In this document: positions 1 through 7,844 of the stretch, piece after piece
Position numbering within the stretch: the first letter of the stretch is position 1
Layout of the letters: each line of letters starts with the position of its first letter
Source: Myxococcota bacterium
Lineage (GTDB): Bacteria; Myxococcota; XYA12-FULL-58-9; JALHOP01
Length of the DNA stretch: 64,000 nucleotides
Direction of reading: 5' to 3'
Assembly (NCBI GenBank): GCA_022842935.1
Contig: JALHOP010000005.1
Span: 374,910-438,909, forward strand
The notes under the pieces: generated by a model
The model's database searches: none
The model's input: only the letters and a program-made list of their open reading frames with translations
Told to the model about the DNA's origin: nothing
Translations under genes and position numbers: made by a program

Positions 1-972
1 CAGGTGCGGCCGCGCGACCCGGTTCAGCAGGTGCAGCCCGCACCTGACCCTGCGCCAGACCGTCAAGCGCTGCTCACGCGATTGCGCGGGGCTGGCTTCG
101 TTCCCATGGGCACCGAAGCATCCGTGCAGCGCTGGCGTCTCGACGACGCGACCGCGCTTGGCTATCCGGGTGCGGTCAACGTCCTCGTCCCCCCGACATT
201 CGATCGCGCGGCACCGGCTCACGTCTATCTGCACGGCTTCATGCTCGATGGGGGCGGTAGTCTCGAACGGCAGGTGTTTGGTCGAACCGACCAACGCTCG
301 TTTCCAACCATGCTGGCCGGGAGTGGAACGCGGGGCGTTGCCATCCTGCCAGAAAGTCCCGGCAACAATACGCTCTTCAATTCCCAGTGGAGTGGGGCCG
401 ATGGCCGGCGGCGTTTCGACGTGTTCATGCGCAACATGGCACGCACCACGGTGGGCGCCGACCGCTTCACGGGGGCAAGCCTGTCGACCCATAGCGGCTC
501 TGGGCTACTCGCCGACAGACTCGTATTGGAAACGACGTTTGGACGCGAGGTTGTCCGCTATCGCGGTCATTTTGACGACGGCTACGGTACGCGCGATTGG
601 ATGGCGCGCTACAACGCCGACCGCGCGATTGCCGCCCGCGGAGGCACTGTCGTTTCCTTGGCGCGCGCGCCGAGCTTCGCCGACCACATCGGCGAGGGCG
701 CAAACCACATGAACGCCGCCGCCTGGTTCGAGCGGACCGGGCAGCAGCCCACCTTCGAAACCCGTGCCTACGAGGTCCGGCTCCCCAGCGGCGCGGTCGT
801 CGAACGTTTCGACACCCATGTCACGGCCTCGCAGCTCCTACCGACCAGGCCGATGAGCGACTTCCTCGGGCCCACGCTCCCTGGCCGCGTGACCCGCTTC
901 AATGTGACCACGCGTAGCCATTGGGAGACCATCAACGGCTGGCAGACGCTCCTACGCATGACCAACCCGTGA
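1..972 (+). CDS. alpha/beta-hydrolase-like protein, 5' end cut by the window
   Basis: The frame is open from base 1, so the start probably lies outside the window; a GTG at 4 is the first possible start. The visible 322 residues show a beta-strand ending in YLHGF (oxyanion-type HG motif, about residue 75-79) and a Ser/Gly-rich turn SLSTHSGSG (about 158-166) that resembles a nucleophile elbow. Conserved His residues follow (HFDDG, HIGEG, HMN). This layout suggests a serine hydrolase or esterase, but no specific family is recognised. The N-terminus visible here is Pro/Ala-rich, like a linker after an export signal, so a secreted or periplasmic location is an inference. It ends 46 bases before hisC and may share its transcript. 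Confidence 0.55.
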   Translation, partial: QVRPRDPVQQVQPAPDPAPDRQALLTRLRGAGFVPMGTEASVQRWRLDDATALGYPGAVNVLVPPTFDRAAPAHVYLHGFMLDGGGSLERQVFGRTDQRSFPTMLAGSGTRGVAILPESPGNNTLFNSQWSGADGRRRFDVFMRNMARTTVGADRFTGASLSTHSGSGLLADRLVLETTFGREVVRYRGHFDDGYGTRDWMARYNADRAIAARGGTVVSLARAPSFADHIGEGANHMNAAAWFERTGQQPTFETRAYEVRLPSGAVVERFDTHVTASQLLPTRPMSDFLGPTLPGRVTRFNVTTRSHWETINGWQTLLRMTNP

Positions 973-1018
973 GCCGCCGCTTGCCAGACCGGGCGCTTCG
1001 CGGCATGCATCGTCGTCC

Positions 1019-2119
1019 ATGCAGCTGGTCAACGACGCCTATTTGACGCTAACGCCGTACGTGCCCGGCAAGCCGGTCACCGAGACCGAGCGTGAGCTCG
1101 GCATCACCGGCGTCATCAAGCTCGCTTCCAACGAAAACGCTCTGGGGCCTTCCCCGAAAGCGGTCGAGGCGATGCGCGCCGCGCTCGCTGGGGTTCATGA
1201 CTACCCCGACGGTAGCGCCTTTTATCTGAAGAAGGCGCTCGCTGAGTCGTTTGCCGTGACCGAACGGCACATCATCATGGGTAATGGCGGCGACGAGCTC
1301 ATCGACGCGGTCATTCGTGCCTGTGTTCGGCCGGGAGAGACGCTGCTCTACGCCGACCCCTCGTTCATCTCGTACAAGCTGCGGGCGCAGCAGGCCGGCG
1401 TTGGCATCCGCAGCGTGCCTCTAAAGGAGCACCGCTACGACCTTCCCGCGATGGCGAAGGCCGTCGATGCGACCACCAAGCTCGTCTTCATCGCCAACCC
1501 CAACAACCCGACTGGCACCTACGTCACCGCTACGGAGCTCGACGCGTTCCTCACCGCGATCCCCAACGACGTGGTGGTGGTTCTCGACGAGGCTTATGTC
1601 GAATACGTGCGTGCCAAAGATTATCCGAACAGCCTCCCGATTCTGAAGCAACGCCCGCGTACGATGGTGCTACGCACGTTCTCGAAGGCGTACGGTCTTG
1701 CGGGGGTTCGTGTCGGCTACGGTGTCGGCGACCCCGACCTCGTTGGTTACCTCGAGCGCGGCAGGGGCCCCTTCAACGTGGGCTTGCTGGGCCAGGTCGC
1801 CGCATTGGCTGCTTTGGCGGATAAAGACCACGTTCAGCGCACCGTCGACAACAACACGCGCGAGATGGAACGCGTGGTGCCGGCGCTGCGCGCAATGCGC
1901 TGTGGGGGGAAGCCGCTCGAGGTCACCGAGTCCCAAGCCAATTTCGTCATGGTCGACACACACGCCAGCGGACCGAAAACTTTCGAAGCCTTGCTCAAGC
2001 AGGGCATTATCGTGCGTCCTCTCGCCAACTATGGCCTGAACACGCAGGTAAGAATCACGCTGGGTACTCCTGAACAGAACGACCGCATGCTCGCTGCAAT
2101 GCGCCGCGTGTTAGGATAG
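1019..2119 (+). CDS. hisC: histidinol-phosphate aminotransferase
   Basis: PLP-dependent class I/II aminotransferase that moves an amino group between glutamate and imidazole-acetol phosphate in histidine synthesis; related enzymes also act on aromatic amino acids. The 366-residue protein has the usual length. Visible motifs are KLASNENALGP near residue 34-44, NPNNPTGTY at 160-168, LDEAYVEY at 189-196 and the Schiff-base lysine K223 in RTFSKAYGLAG, followed by GVRVGYG. It is 7 bases upstream of aroA, so hisC-aroA-cmk is one unit; this pairing with aroA suggests it could serve tyrosine/phenylalanine transamination as well. The His-versus-aromatic specificity cannot be decided from sequence alone. 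Confidence 0.93.
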   Translation: MQLVNDAYLTLTPYVPGKPVTETERELGITGVIKLASNENALGPSPKAVEAMRAALAGVHDYPDGSAFYLKKALAESFAVTERHIIMGNGGDELIDAVIRACVRPGETLLYADPSFISYKLRAQQAGVGIRSVPLKEHRYDLPAMAKAVDATTKLVFIANPNNPTGTYVTATELDAFLTAIPNDVVVVLDEAYVEYVRAKDYPNSLPILKQRPRTMVLRTFSKAYGLAGVRVGYGVGDPDLVGYLERGRGPFNVGLLGQVAALAALADKDHVQRTVDNNTREMERVVPALRAMRCGGKPLEVTESQANFVMVDTHASGPKTFEALLKQGIIVRPLANYGLNTQVRITLGTPEQNDRMLAAMRRVLG

Positions 2120-2126
2120 TCGGACC

Positions 2127-3461
2127 ATGCGTTTGTCGATCCATGGTGGGGCACCGTTGGTCGGCAGCGTCCGCGTGCCTGCGGACAAGTCCCTCACGCA
2201 TCGCGCTCTCATCTTTTCGGCCCTCGCCAAAGGGCAAAGCGTGGTGACAGCCAGAGGCGCTGGCGAGGACAACCTCTCCACGGCACGCGTGCTACGCGAC
2301 TTGGGTGTGACGATTGTCCGCGATGGCGACACGTTCACCATCGAAGGCGTCGGGCCGCAGGGCTTGAAGCCTCCCTCGCAGCCCCTCGATTGCGGCAACA
2401 GCGGCACGACGATGCGCTTGATGGCCGGTGTACTCGCGGGGGCAGGGGTCACCGCGACACTCGTCGGCGACGGCTCGCTCATGAAGCGACCCATGGGGCG
2501 GGTTTGCAAACCGCTGCGGCAGCTCGGCGCCGAGATACGCGGTAGCATGAGTGGCGAAAAGGAGCTCGCGCCCATCGCCATCGGTCCGGGACGGATGCAA
2601 GACGGCATGATTCGTCTCGACGTCGCGAGCGCCCAAGTGAAGAGCGCCTTACTGCTTGCGGGCCTCGTGTCCGAGCGCAAGGTGACGGTTCACGAGCCCT
2701 CGCTATCGCGCGACCATACCGAGCGCTTACTCTCGGCCATGGGCGCCAATATCGTCAGTCTCACCAACGCAGGGGTCCCGGGCGTCCGCTGTGGGCCGAG
2801 TGAGCTCACCCCGATTCAGCTCGAGGTGCCGGGTGACTTCTCGTCGGCTGCGTTCGTGTTGTCTGCATCGGCCCTCATCCCGGGCTCGCGTGTCACGGTT
2901 CGCGATGTCGGAGTGAACGGGACACGCACGGGCCTCCTCGAGATCATGGAAGAGCTGCGCGTGCAGGTGCGGGTCTCCAAGTGGCGGGAGCTTACGGGTG
3001 AACCGGTGGCTGACGTCGTTGCCCAGGCGAGTGAGCTCGACGCGCGTCAGGCGGGTGACCGTCCAACCGTGGTCGCGGGCGAGGTCGTGCCTCGGCTCAT
3101 CGACGAGCTCGTCGTCATCTCGGCGCTAGCGGCGCGTGCACGGGGCCGGGTCGAAGTGCGTGACGCGCATGAGCTGCGCGTCAAGGAGAGCGACCGTATC
3201 GCGGAGGTCGTGCGCCTGCTCGCGGCTTTCGGCGTCGTCGTCGAGGGCAAGCGCGACGGGTTCATCATTGACGGGCCGCAGCCCCTCAAGGCGGCTCACG
3301 TCGATGTCTCGAGTGATCACAGGGTCGCGCTCACCGCAGCGGTGCTGGCGCTCGCGGCACCGGGTATCTCTATCCTCGAAGGGTTCGACGTTGCCGCGGT
3401 CTCCTTTCCGACGTTTGTGGCCGACATGCGCTCGCTCGGGGCTCGAATCGACATCGCATGA
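2127..3461 (+). CDS. aroA: 3-phosphoshikimate 1-carboxyvinyltransferase (EPSP synthase)
   Basis: Joins shikimate-3-phosphate and phosphoenolpyruvate in the shikimate pathway (cytosol). The 444-residue length is normal. Visible motifs are PADKSLTHRAL near residue 18-28, the DCGNSGTTMRL loop around residue 88-98, the RDHTERLL segment, and near the end the HELRVKESDRI and SSDHRVALT blocks that are hallmarks of the family. The second and last motifs contact shikimate phosphate and PEP. The loop has Thr and Thr around the Gly-Asn-Ser-Gly core, whereas E. coli-type enzymes have an Ala there, so the two classes differ at this point; no resistance call is made. The stop overlaps the cmk start (ATGA), which implies translational coupling. 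Confidence 0.96.
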   Translation: MRLSIHGGAPLVGSVRVPADKSLTHRALIFSALAKGQSVVTARGAGEDNLSTARVLRDLGVTIVRDGDTFTIEGVGPQGLKPPSQPLDCGNSGTTMRLMAGVLAGAGVTATLVGDGSLMKRPMGRVCKPLRQLGAEIRGSMSGEKELAPIAIGPGRMQDGMIRLDVASAQVKSALLLAGLVSERKVTVHEPSLSRDHTERLLSAMGANIVSLTNAGVPGVRCGPSELTPIQLEVPGDFSSAAFVLSASALIPGSRVTVRDVGVNGTRTGLLEIMEELRVQVRVSKWRELTGEPVADVVAQASELDARQAGDRPTVVAGEVVPRLIDELVVISALAARARGRVEVRDAHELRVKESDRIAEVVRLLAAFGVVVEGKRDGFIIDGPQPLKAAHVDVSSDHRVALTAAVLALAAPGISILEGFDVAAVSFPTFVADMRSLGARIDIA

Positions 3462-4126
3462 GCATCACGGTTGCCATTGATGGTCCCGCCGGGGCGGGGA
3501 AGAGCACCGTCGCCAAAGCCGTTGCGGCGGCCCTCAGCTACCGGCTCGTCGATACGGGCGCCATCTACCGCAGCGTTGCCTTGCTCGCACAACGACAGAA
3601 GATGTCGCTTGACGATGACAAGAGCCTCGAGACCATCGTGCGTGGCCTCGACATCGACTTCACCATGGTCGATGGGGTCAATCGTGTGTTTCTGCGCGGT
3701 GAAGATGTGACCGACGCTATCCGCACGCCCGAGGTTTCTCGCGACGCGAGCCTTGTCTCGACCCGCCCGAGCGTGCGCCAGGGTCTGCTCGCACTTCAAC
3801 GGCGCCTGGCTGGGCACGGCGGCGCGGTCCTCGAAGGACGCGATATTGGTACCGTCGTGTGCCCAAACGCGCCTGTGAAGATCTATCTCGACGCCGACCC
3901 TGGCGAGCGCGCGCGGCGCCGTCTCGAGGAGCTGCGCGGCAAGGGCAAAGACGTCACGCACGAGGCTGTCCTGAGCGATATGGTTGCCCGCGACGCTCAG
4001 GACATGGGTCGAGAACACGCGCCATTGAAGGCTGCCGACGACGCCATTCACCTCGATAGCACCGCGCTTACCCCTGAAGAGGTCCTCGAGCGCATCGTCG
4101 CCGCGGTTCGCCAAGCCGGCGGCTGA
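3458..4126 (+). CDS. cmk: cytidylate kinase
   Basis: Phosphorylates CMP and dCMP with ATP, feeding nucleotide recycling. The 222-residue protein begins with a Walker A loop (DGPAGAGKST, residues 8-17), followed by the DTGAIYRS segment that contacts the base, EGRDIGTVV for CMP binding and the Arg-rich lid RARRRLEELRGKG. The ATG overlaps the aroA stop by four bases. The aroA-cmk pairing is widespread in bacteria, where it often leads to rpsA; here the next gene is an SCP2 protein instead. Confidence 0.95.
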   Translation: MSITVAIDGPAGAGKSTVAKAVAAALSYRLVDTGAIYRSVALLAQRQKMSLDDDKSLETIVRGLDIDFTMVDGVNRVFLRGEDVTDAIRTPEVSRDASLVSTRPSVRQGLLALQRRLAGHGGAVLEGRDIGTVVCPNAPVKIYLDADPGERARRRLEELRGKGKDVTHEAVLSDMVARDAQDMGREHAPLKAADDAIHLDSTALTPEEVLERIVAAVRQAGG

Positions 4127-4192
4127 TTGACCCTGCCCGAAGGCGAGTGCTAGTCCGACCGGCACAGCGCAACTCGAACACCGGAGTCCGTG

Positions 4193-4522
4193 ATGCCCGT
4201 CTCTTCCGCCAGCGAGATCCTCGAGAAGAACATCCCCGAGCGCTTGAAGGCCAAGCCCGACCTCGCCGGGAAGATCAACGCCATCTACAAGTTCATCGTG
4301 AACGGCGATGGCGGTGGCACCTGGGTTGTCGACCTCAAGCAACCGGGCGGCGTCGTAACGAAGGGTGACGGCGAAGCGAACTGCACGATCACCGTGGGCG
4401 CTCAGGACTTCGTCGACATCGTCAACGGGAAAACCAACGCGCAGATGGCCTTCATGACCGGCAAGCTCAAGGTCGCCGGCGACATGGGCCTCGCCATGAA
4501 GCTGTCGCAGCTGCTCGGCTAA
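4193..4522 (+). CDS. SCP2 sterol-carrier-domain protein
   Basis: A single-domain protein of 109 residues of the SCP2 fold, which forms a hydrophobic tunnel that binds lipids or acyl chains. Evidence is the small alpha/beta pattern with YKFIVNGDGGGTWVVDLK, a short acidic turn and the C-terminal block GKTNAQMAFMTGKLKVAGD that is typical of the family. The ATG at 4193 follows GGAG at about 4183 by a normal gap; a GTG at 4190 is directly in front and is less likely. It sits 66 bases after cmk and abuts the SAM hydrolase gene with no gap. The ligand is unknown; lipid binding is family knowledge, not seen here. Confidence 0.85.
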   Translation: MPVSSASEILEKNIPERLKAKPDLAGKINAIYKFIVNGDGGGTWVVDLKQPGGVVTKGDGEANCTITVGAQDFVDIVNGKTNAQMAFMTGKLKVAGDMGLAMKLSQLLG

Positions 4523-5281
4523 GTGAAGCGCGCAATCATCGCGCTGACCACCGACTTTGGTGTCGGTTCGCCGTACGTCGCGCAGATGAAGGGCGTTCTC
4601 TTGTCCGCTTCGACGGACCTCGTCGTTGTCGATGTCGCTCATGATCTGCCCGCCTACGACGTGCGCGCGGCGGAGCTGTCGTTGCGCGGTACCGCGTTCG
4701 CGTTTCCGGTGGGCGCGGTTCACCTCGTTGTGGTCGACCCTGGTGTTGGCGGAGCGCGCCGCTGTATCGCCGTTTTGTCCCGTGGGTGCTACTTCGTCGG
4801 TCCCGATAACGGTGTGCTCGGCGCCATCGCCAGCGCGAAAGACGCCGTGACCGTCGTTCTCGACCGACCCGCGCTCCACCGCGCCCCCACGGCGCCCACG
4901 TTTCATGGCCGCGACATCTTCGCGCCAGTGGCCGTGGAGCTCGCGCTAGGTGTGCCGCTCACGGACGTCGGAACGCAGATCACCGACCCGGCCCCGTCGA
5001 GCTTGCCCGCCCCCGTGCCGCGCGGTGCCGCCATCCACGGGACAACCTTGGGCAGCGACCGTTTTGGCAATTTGACCACCAACATCCCGTCCAGCTGGCT
5101 CGGCGAGGTCGAGGTTCTTGGCAGGCGTTTGCGTGTTGTTCGAACCTATGCCGAGGCGCCGGCCGGTGAGCTCGTCGCTCTGGCCGGCTCCGATGGGTAC
5201 GTCGAGTTGGCCAAGCGCGAGGCGTCCGCCGCCGAGGAGCTGGGAGCCCATGGCACCGAAGTCGTCTGCCGACGAGCCTGA
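4523..5281 (+). CDS. SAM hydroxide adenosyltransferase (SAM hydrolase) family protein
   Basis: Member of the former DUF62 family, which splits S-adenosylmethionine to adenosine and methionine; relatives include fluorinases and chlorinases. The 252-residue protein opens with IALTTDFG (residues 6-13), the conserved Asp-bearing motif that binds the adenosyl ribose, then VVDVAHDLP, VVDPGVGG and FVGPDNGVLG, which together are diagnostic. The later FHGRDIFAPVA and GSDRFGNLTTN blocks are also family marks. It uses GTG at 4523, directly after the SCP2 stop. No halogenase-type insertion is obvious, so simple SAM hydrolysis is the best guess. Its 3' end overlaps the methyltransferase start by 32 bases. 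Confidence 0.88.
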   Translation: MKRAIIALTTDFGVGSPYVAQMKGVLLSASTDLVVVDVAHDLPAYDVRAAELSLRGTAFAFPVGAVHLVVVDPGVGGARRCIAVLSRGCYFVGPDNGVLGAIASAKDAVTVVLDRPALHRAPTAPTFHGRDIFAPVAVELALGVPLTDVGTQITDPAPSSLPAPVPRGAAIHGTTLGSDRFGNLTTNIPSSWLGEVEVLGRRLRVVRTYAEAPAGELVALAGSDGYVELAKREASAAEELGAHGTEVVCRRA

Positions 5282-6449
5282 TCTCACGCTCACCATTCGC
5301 GGGCTTACCTCGAGCGGCGACGGCGTTGCGCGTCTTGTCGATGGTCGGGTCGTTTTCGTGCGTGGTGCGTTGCCAGGTGACGAGATCCGCGTGCGCGTCG
5401 TCGACGCGCAGGAGCGACTGGTGAAGGCCACCGTGGTGAGCTACGTGACGCCATCGCCTCACCGGATCGCAAGCACGTGCCAACGCGCGCGTTGTGGCGG
5501 CTGCATCCTGCGCGACTACGACATTCGCGCCCAACGGGAGGCCAAGGTCGATCAGGTGCTGCAGTCCATGAGCCGCATTGCCAAGATCGACGCCAAACCC
5601 GTTTTTGGCGGAATGCACGCCGGCGAGCACCCGTGGCGCTATCGGCATCGCGCGCGCTTGCACGCACGCTATGACGGACAGTGGCGCCTGGGATACCACG
5701 CAAGGAGCTCGCACGAGCTGGTCGATCTCGAGTCCTGCCCGGTTCTCTGGCCAGAGCTCGAGGCTGCGGCGCGCGAGCTCGCCGCATGGCTCGCGAACCA
5801 GCCACGCTCATTGGGGCTTCGCGAGGTCGAGATCGCTTACTCACGGCTCGATGCGCGGGCCGGGGTGTCGTTCATCGGCGCCCAGCAAGTCGACGGGGCG
5901 CCTTTTGGCGACGCGCCCGCTCGCTACGACCACCTGGGCGCTTTCGCCTTGCGCTTCACTGCTGGTGTGTTCACCCAGGCGAACCCCGAAGTGAACCAAC
6001 TTCTGGTCTCCGCCGTTTGCGATGCGGTACGCGGTGAACGGGTCCTCGAGTTGCACAGTGGCATCGGCAACTTCTCGCTGCCGCTCGCCGCCAAGGGCTT
6101 CCACGTGCGCGCCGTCGAGCAGAACGCCGCATCGAGTGAGCTCGCCAAAGCGAACGCGATAGGATTCTCTGTCGAGGTCGTGACAGCCTCGGACAGCAAC
6201 GCCGTAGCGGACGCAGAACGATACGATACGGTCCTGCTCGACCCCCCGCGCACTGGCGCGCGTACGGTTGCCGCGGCTCTTGCGGTGCGGGGACCAGCCC
6301 GCGTTGTCTACGTCGCGTGCGATCCGGCGACCCTTGCGCGGGATGTGCGCCTGCTCGCCGACGGTGGATACCAGCTCGAGAGCCTGTCCACCTTCGATAT
6401 GTTCCCGCAGACTCCGCACGTCGAGACGCTGGCGGTGCTTACCCGATGA
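5250..6449 (+). CDS. 23S rRNA (uracil-C5)-methyltransferase, RlmD/RumA/TrmA family
   Basis: SAM-dependent RNA methyltransferase of 399 residues. A TRAM-type beta-barrel fills residues 10-65 (TLTIRGLTSSGDGVARL). Cysteines at 77, 82 and 85 (CQRARCGGC) plus one in LESCPV are likely ligands of a [4Fe-4S] cluster. The catalytic part shows HSGIGNFSLPLA for SAM binding, LDPPRTGA, and VACDPATLARD with the nucleophilic cysteine. The family modifies U747, U1939 or tRNA U54; which of these applies is not decidable here. I chose ATG 5250 inside the SAM hydrolase gene: it has GAGGAG upstream and the longer upstream reading would overlap that gene by 164 bases with no domain content. The stop overlaps the VanZ start (ATGA). 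Confidence 0.9.
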   Translation: MAPKSSADEPDLTLTIRGLTSSGDGVARLVDGRVVFVRGALPGDEIRVRVVDAQERLVKATVVSYVTPSPHRIASTCQRARCGGCILRDYDIRAQREAKVDQVLQSMSRIAKIDAKPVFGGMHAGEHPWRYRHRARLHARYDGQWRLGYHARSSHELVDLESCPVLWPELEAAARELAAWLANQPRSLGLREVEIAYSRLDARAGVSFIGAQQVDGAPFGDAPARYDHLGAFALRFTAGVFTQANPEVNQLLVSAVCDAVRGERVLELHSGIGNFSLPLAAKGFHVRAVEQNAASSELAKANAIGFSVEVVTASDSNAVADAERYDTVLLDPPRTGARTVAAALAVRGPARVVYVACDPATLARDVRLLADGGYQLESLSTFDMFPQTPHVETLAVLTR

Positions 6450-6793
6450 AACGCGTGGCGCGATTCATCCCGGCAGCCCTGTGGGGCTCCCTCATCTTCG
6501 TGCTCTCCTCGCGGCCGCGCCTGCCCGATTTGCCCATCACTTTCGACGGCATCGACAAGGCGGCGCATGCACTGTTTTTCGGGATTCTCTGCGCCTGGGT
6601 GGTGTTTGGGGTTGGGCATCGCGGGCGGGCGGCACTGCTCGTTGGGGTCTTCGTGACGTCCCTCTATGGTGCCTTCGACGAGGTTCATCAGATGTTCGTA
6701 CCTGGCCGCTCGCCGGATATCCTCGACTGGATCGCCGACACCGTTGGCGCCGTGCTCGCAGCAACCGCTATTCGCCTCTGGAGACCTCGATGA
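6446..6793 (+). CDS. VanZ-like family membrane protein
   Basis: A 115-residue protein with about four hydrophobic spans, starting with RFIPAALWGSLIFVLSS. The core shows DKAAHALFFGIL and YGAFDEVHQMFVPGRSPDILDWIADTVGA, the pattern of the VanZ family (conserved His in the first, D/E-H-Q-F-x-P-x-R in the second). VanZ homologues are inner-membrane proteins, best known from glycopeptide resistance, but most members, including ones like this, have no defined role. The start codon overlaps the methyltransferase stop, and its own stop overlaps the next gene, so it is translationally coupled on both sides. Confidence 0.85.
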   Translation: MKRVARFIPAALWGSLIFVLSSRPRLPDLPITFDGIDKAAHALFFGILCAWVVFGVGHRGRAALLVGVFVTSLYGAFDEVHQMFVPGRSPDILDWIADTVGAVLAATAIRLWRPR

Positions 6794-7308
6794 TCACAAC
6801 GTTTCAGGGCATCGCACCGCGACTCGGTCGCGACGTTTTCGTCGCGTCCTCCGCCGACGTGATCGGCCAGGTCACCCTCGGGGACGACGTGAGTATCTGG
6901 TACGGCTGCGTCTTGCGCGGTGATGTCGGCACCATCGCAGTTGGCCCGCGCACGAACGTGCAGGACCTCTCCGTTGTTCACGTAACGTCTGGCGTGGCCA
7001 ACACGACCATCGGCGCCGACGTCACTGTCGGCCATCGAGCCATCTTGCATGGCTGCACCGTGCACGACCTCGCGCTCATCGGTATGGGGGCGATCGTCCT
7101 GGATGGCGCGGTGGTGGAGAGTGAATGCCTGGTCGGGGCGGGTTCGTTGGTCAGCCCGGGGATGCGCATTCCGCGCGGCTCACTCGCCCTTGGATCCCCA
7201 GCTAAAGTCGTGCGGCAGCTTCGCGAGGCTGAGCTAGCCATGCTGCGCGCGTCGGCGGCGCACTATGTGAACCTCGCTCGGGAACACCACGCACTGGCGA
7301 AGGTCTAG
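6790..7308 (+). CDS. gamma carbonic anhydrase family protein
   Basis: Left-handed beta-helix hexapeptide-repeat protein of 172 residues, close to the gamma-CA/YrdA group. The three zinc-ligand histidines are present at 64, 82 and 87 (SVVHV and VGHRAILHGC). The repeating pattern of small hydrophobics at every sixth residue runs from about residue 20 to 150 and is followed by a C-terminal helix (REAELAMLRAS). Members reversibly hydrate CO2 or, in many bacteria, are scaffold-like with weak activity; activity here is an inference. The ATG overlaps the VanZ stop. This is the last gene of the plus-strand block; the neighbour is convergent. Confidence 0.88.
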   Translation: MITTFQGIAPRLGRDVFVASSADVIGQVTLGDDVSIWYGCVLRGDVGTIAVGPRTNVQDLSVVHVTSGVANTTIGADVTVGHRAILHGCTVHDLALIGMGAIVLDGAVVESECLVGAGSLVSPGMRIPRGSLALGSPAKVVRQLREAELAMLRASAAHYVNLAREHHALAKV

Positions 7309-7341
7309 CGACCCCTGTTCCAACCGGAGCGGCGGGGCTAG
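7305..7341. terminator. possible bidirectional hairpin between convergent genes
   Basis: Between the carbonic anhydrase stop and the convergent gene's stop lie CTAG and CCCC segments opposite GGGGCTAG (7334-7341), giving a bulged stem that includes both stop codons. There is no T-tract, so this is a weak candidate only. Confidence 0.25.
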
Positions 7342-7835
7342 GGTTCGGCGACGTTCGGATCCCGCAGAAGCTGAACGACGTCCGCTACGGCGGGCGCTAT
7401 CGTCGTTCTCACGTCGATGATGCGGGTCGCCGCCCCGCGATAGCCAGCGTACATCGCGGCCAGGCTTTCGTAGGCATGCGCGATACCGTCGTCTTGGCTG
7501 CAACGGGCGCGCGCGGTGCTCATGCGCTCGCTGAAGGTCGAATCCCACGCTTGCCAGTGCGCCCTCGCATCGACGCGCGGTTTCGGCGGCTGAGCGACGT
7601 TGGTGACCTCTTGTTCGAGCTCGTCGCGCAGCGCCACCAACGTGCGCACGCAATAACCTCGCGCTTCAGCGCTGAATGCACCCGCGTCGAGGGAGGGTGG
7701 TTTGCCGTAGAGAGCAAGAAACACGCTCGTCAAAACGGTGATGAGGATGTAACTCACCACGATGGTGAAGAGCGACGCGACCACCAGGCGGCCGGTTCTG
7801 CGAAAGGGCGGGCTCGGTGCCGCAGCGTCGGTCAT
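7338..7835 (-). CDS. membrane-anchored protein of unknown function
   Basis: A 165-residue protein with one strong transmembrane helix near residues 17-40 (LFTIVVSYILITVLTSVFLAL) and an otherwise soluble C-terminal part that is Arg/Ala-rich and likely helical. One cysteine in YCVRTLVALRDEL and one in RARCSQDD are the only cysteines. No family is recognised. A good RBS (AGAAGGA) precedes ATG 7835, and the gene begins 9 bases after the upstream lipoprotein gene, so it is the last gene of the operon that begins with the kinase at 14598. Its function probably relates to the lipoproteins of that operon, but this is context only. Confidence 0.6.
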   Translation of the reverse strand: MTDAAAPSPPFRRTGRLVVASLFTIVVSYILITVLTSVFLALYGKPPSLDAGAFSAEARGYCVRTLVALRDELEQEVTNVAQPPKPRVDARAHWQAWDSTFSERMSTARARCSQDDGIAHAYESLAAMYAGYRGAATRIIDVRTTIAPAVADVVQLLRDPNVAEP

Positions 7836-7844
7836 GGCGTCCTT

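Noticed and set aside
3317..4906. A 529-codon frame on the minus strand across cmk, the SCP2 gene and the SAM hydrolase
   Set aside because: It is the reverse of well-supported plus-strand genes with clear motifs; its protein is Arg/Ala/His-rich with no domain.
5118..5249. Upstream in-frame start for the rRNA methyltransferase
   Set aside because: It overlaps the SAM hydrolase by 164 bases and adds no recognised sequence; ATG 5250 has an RBS.
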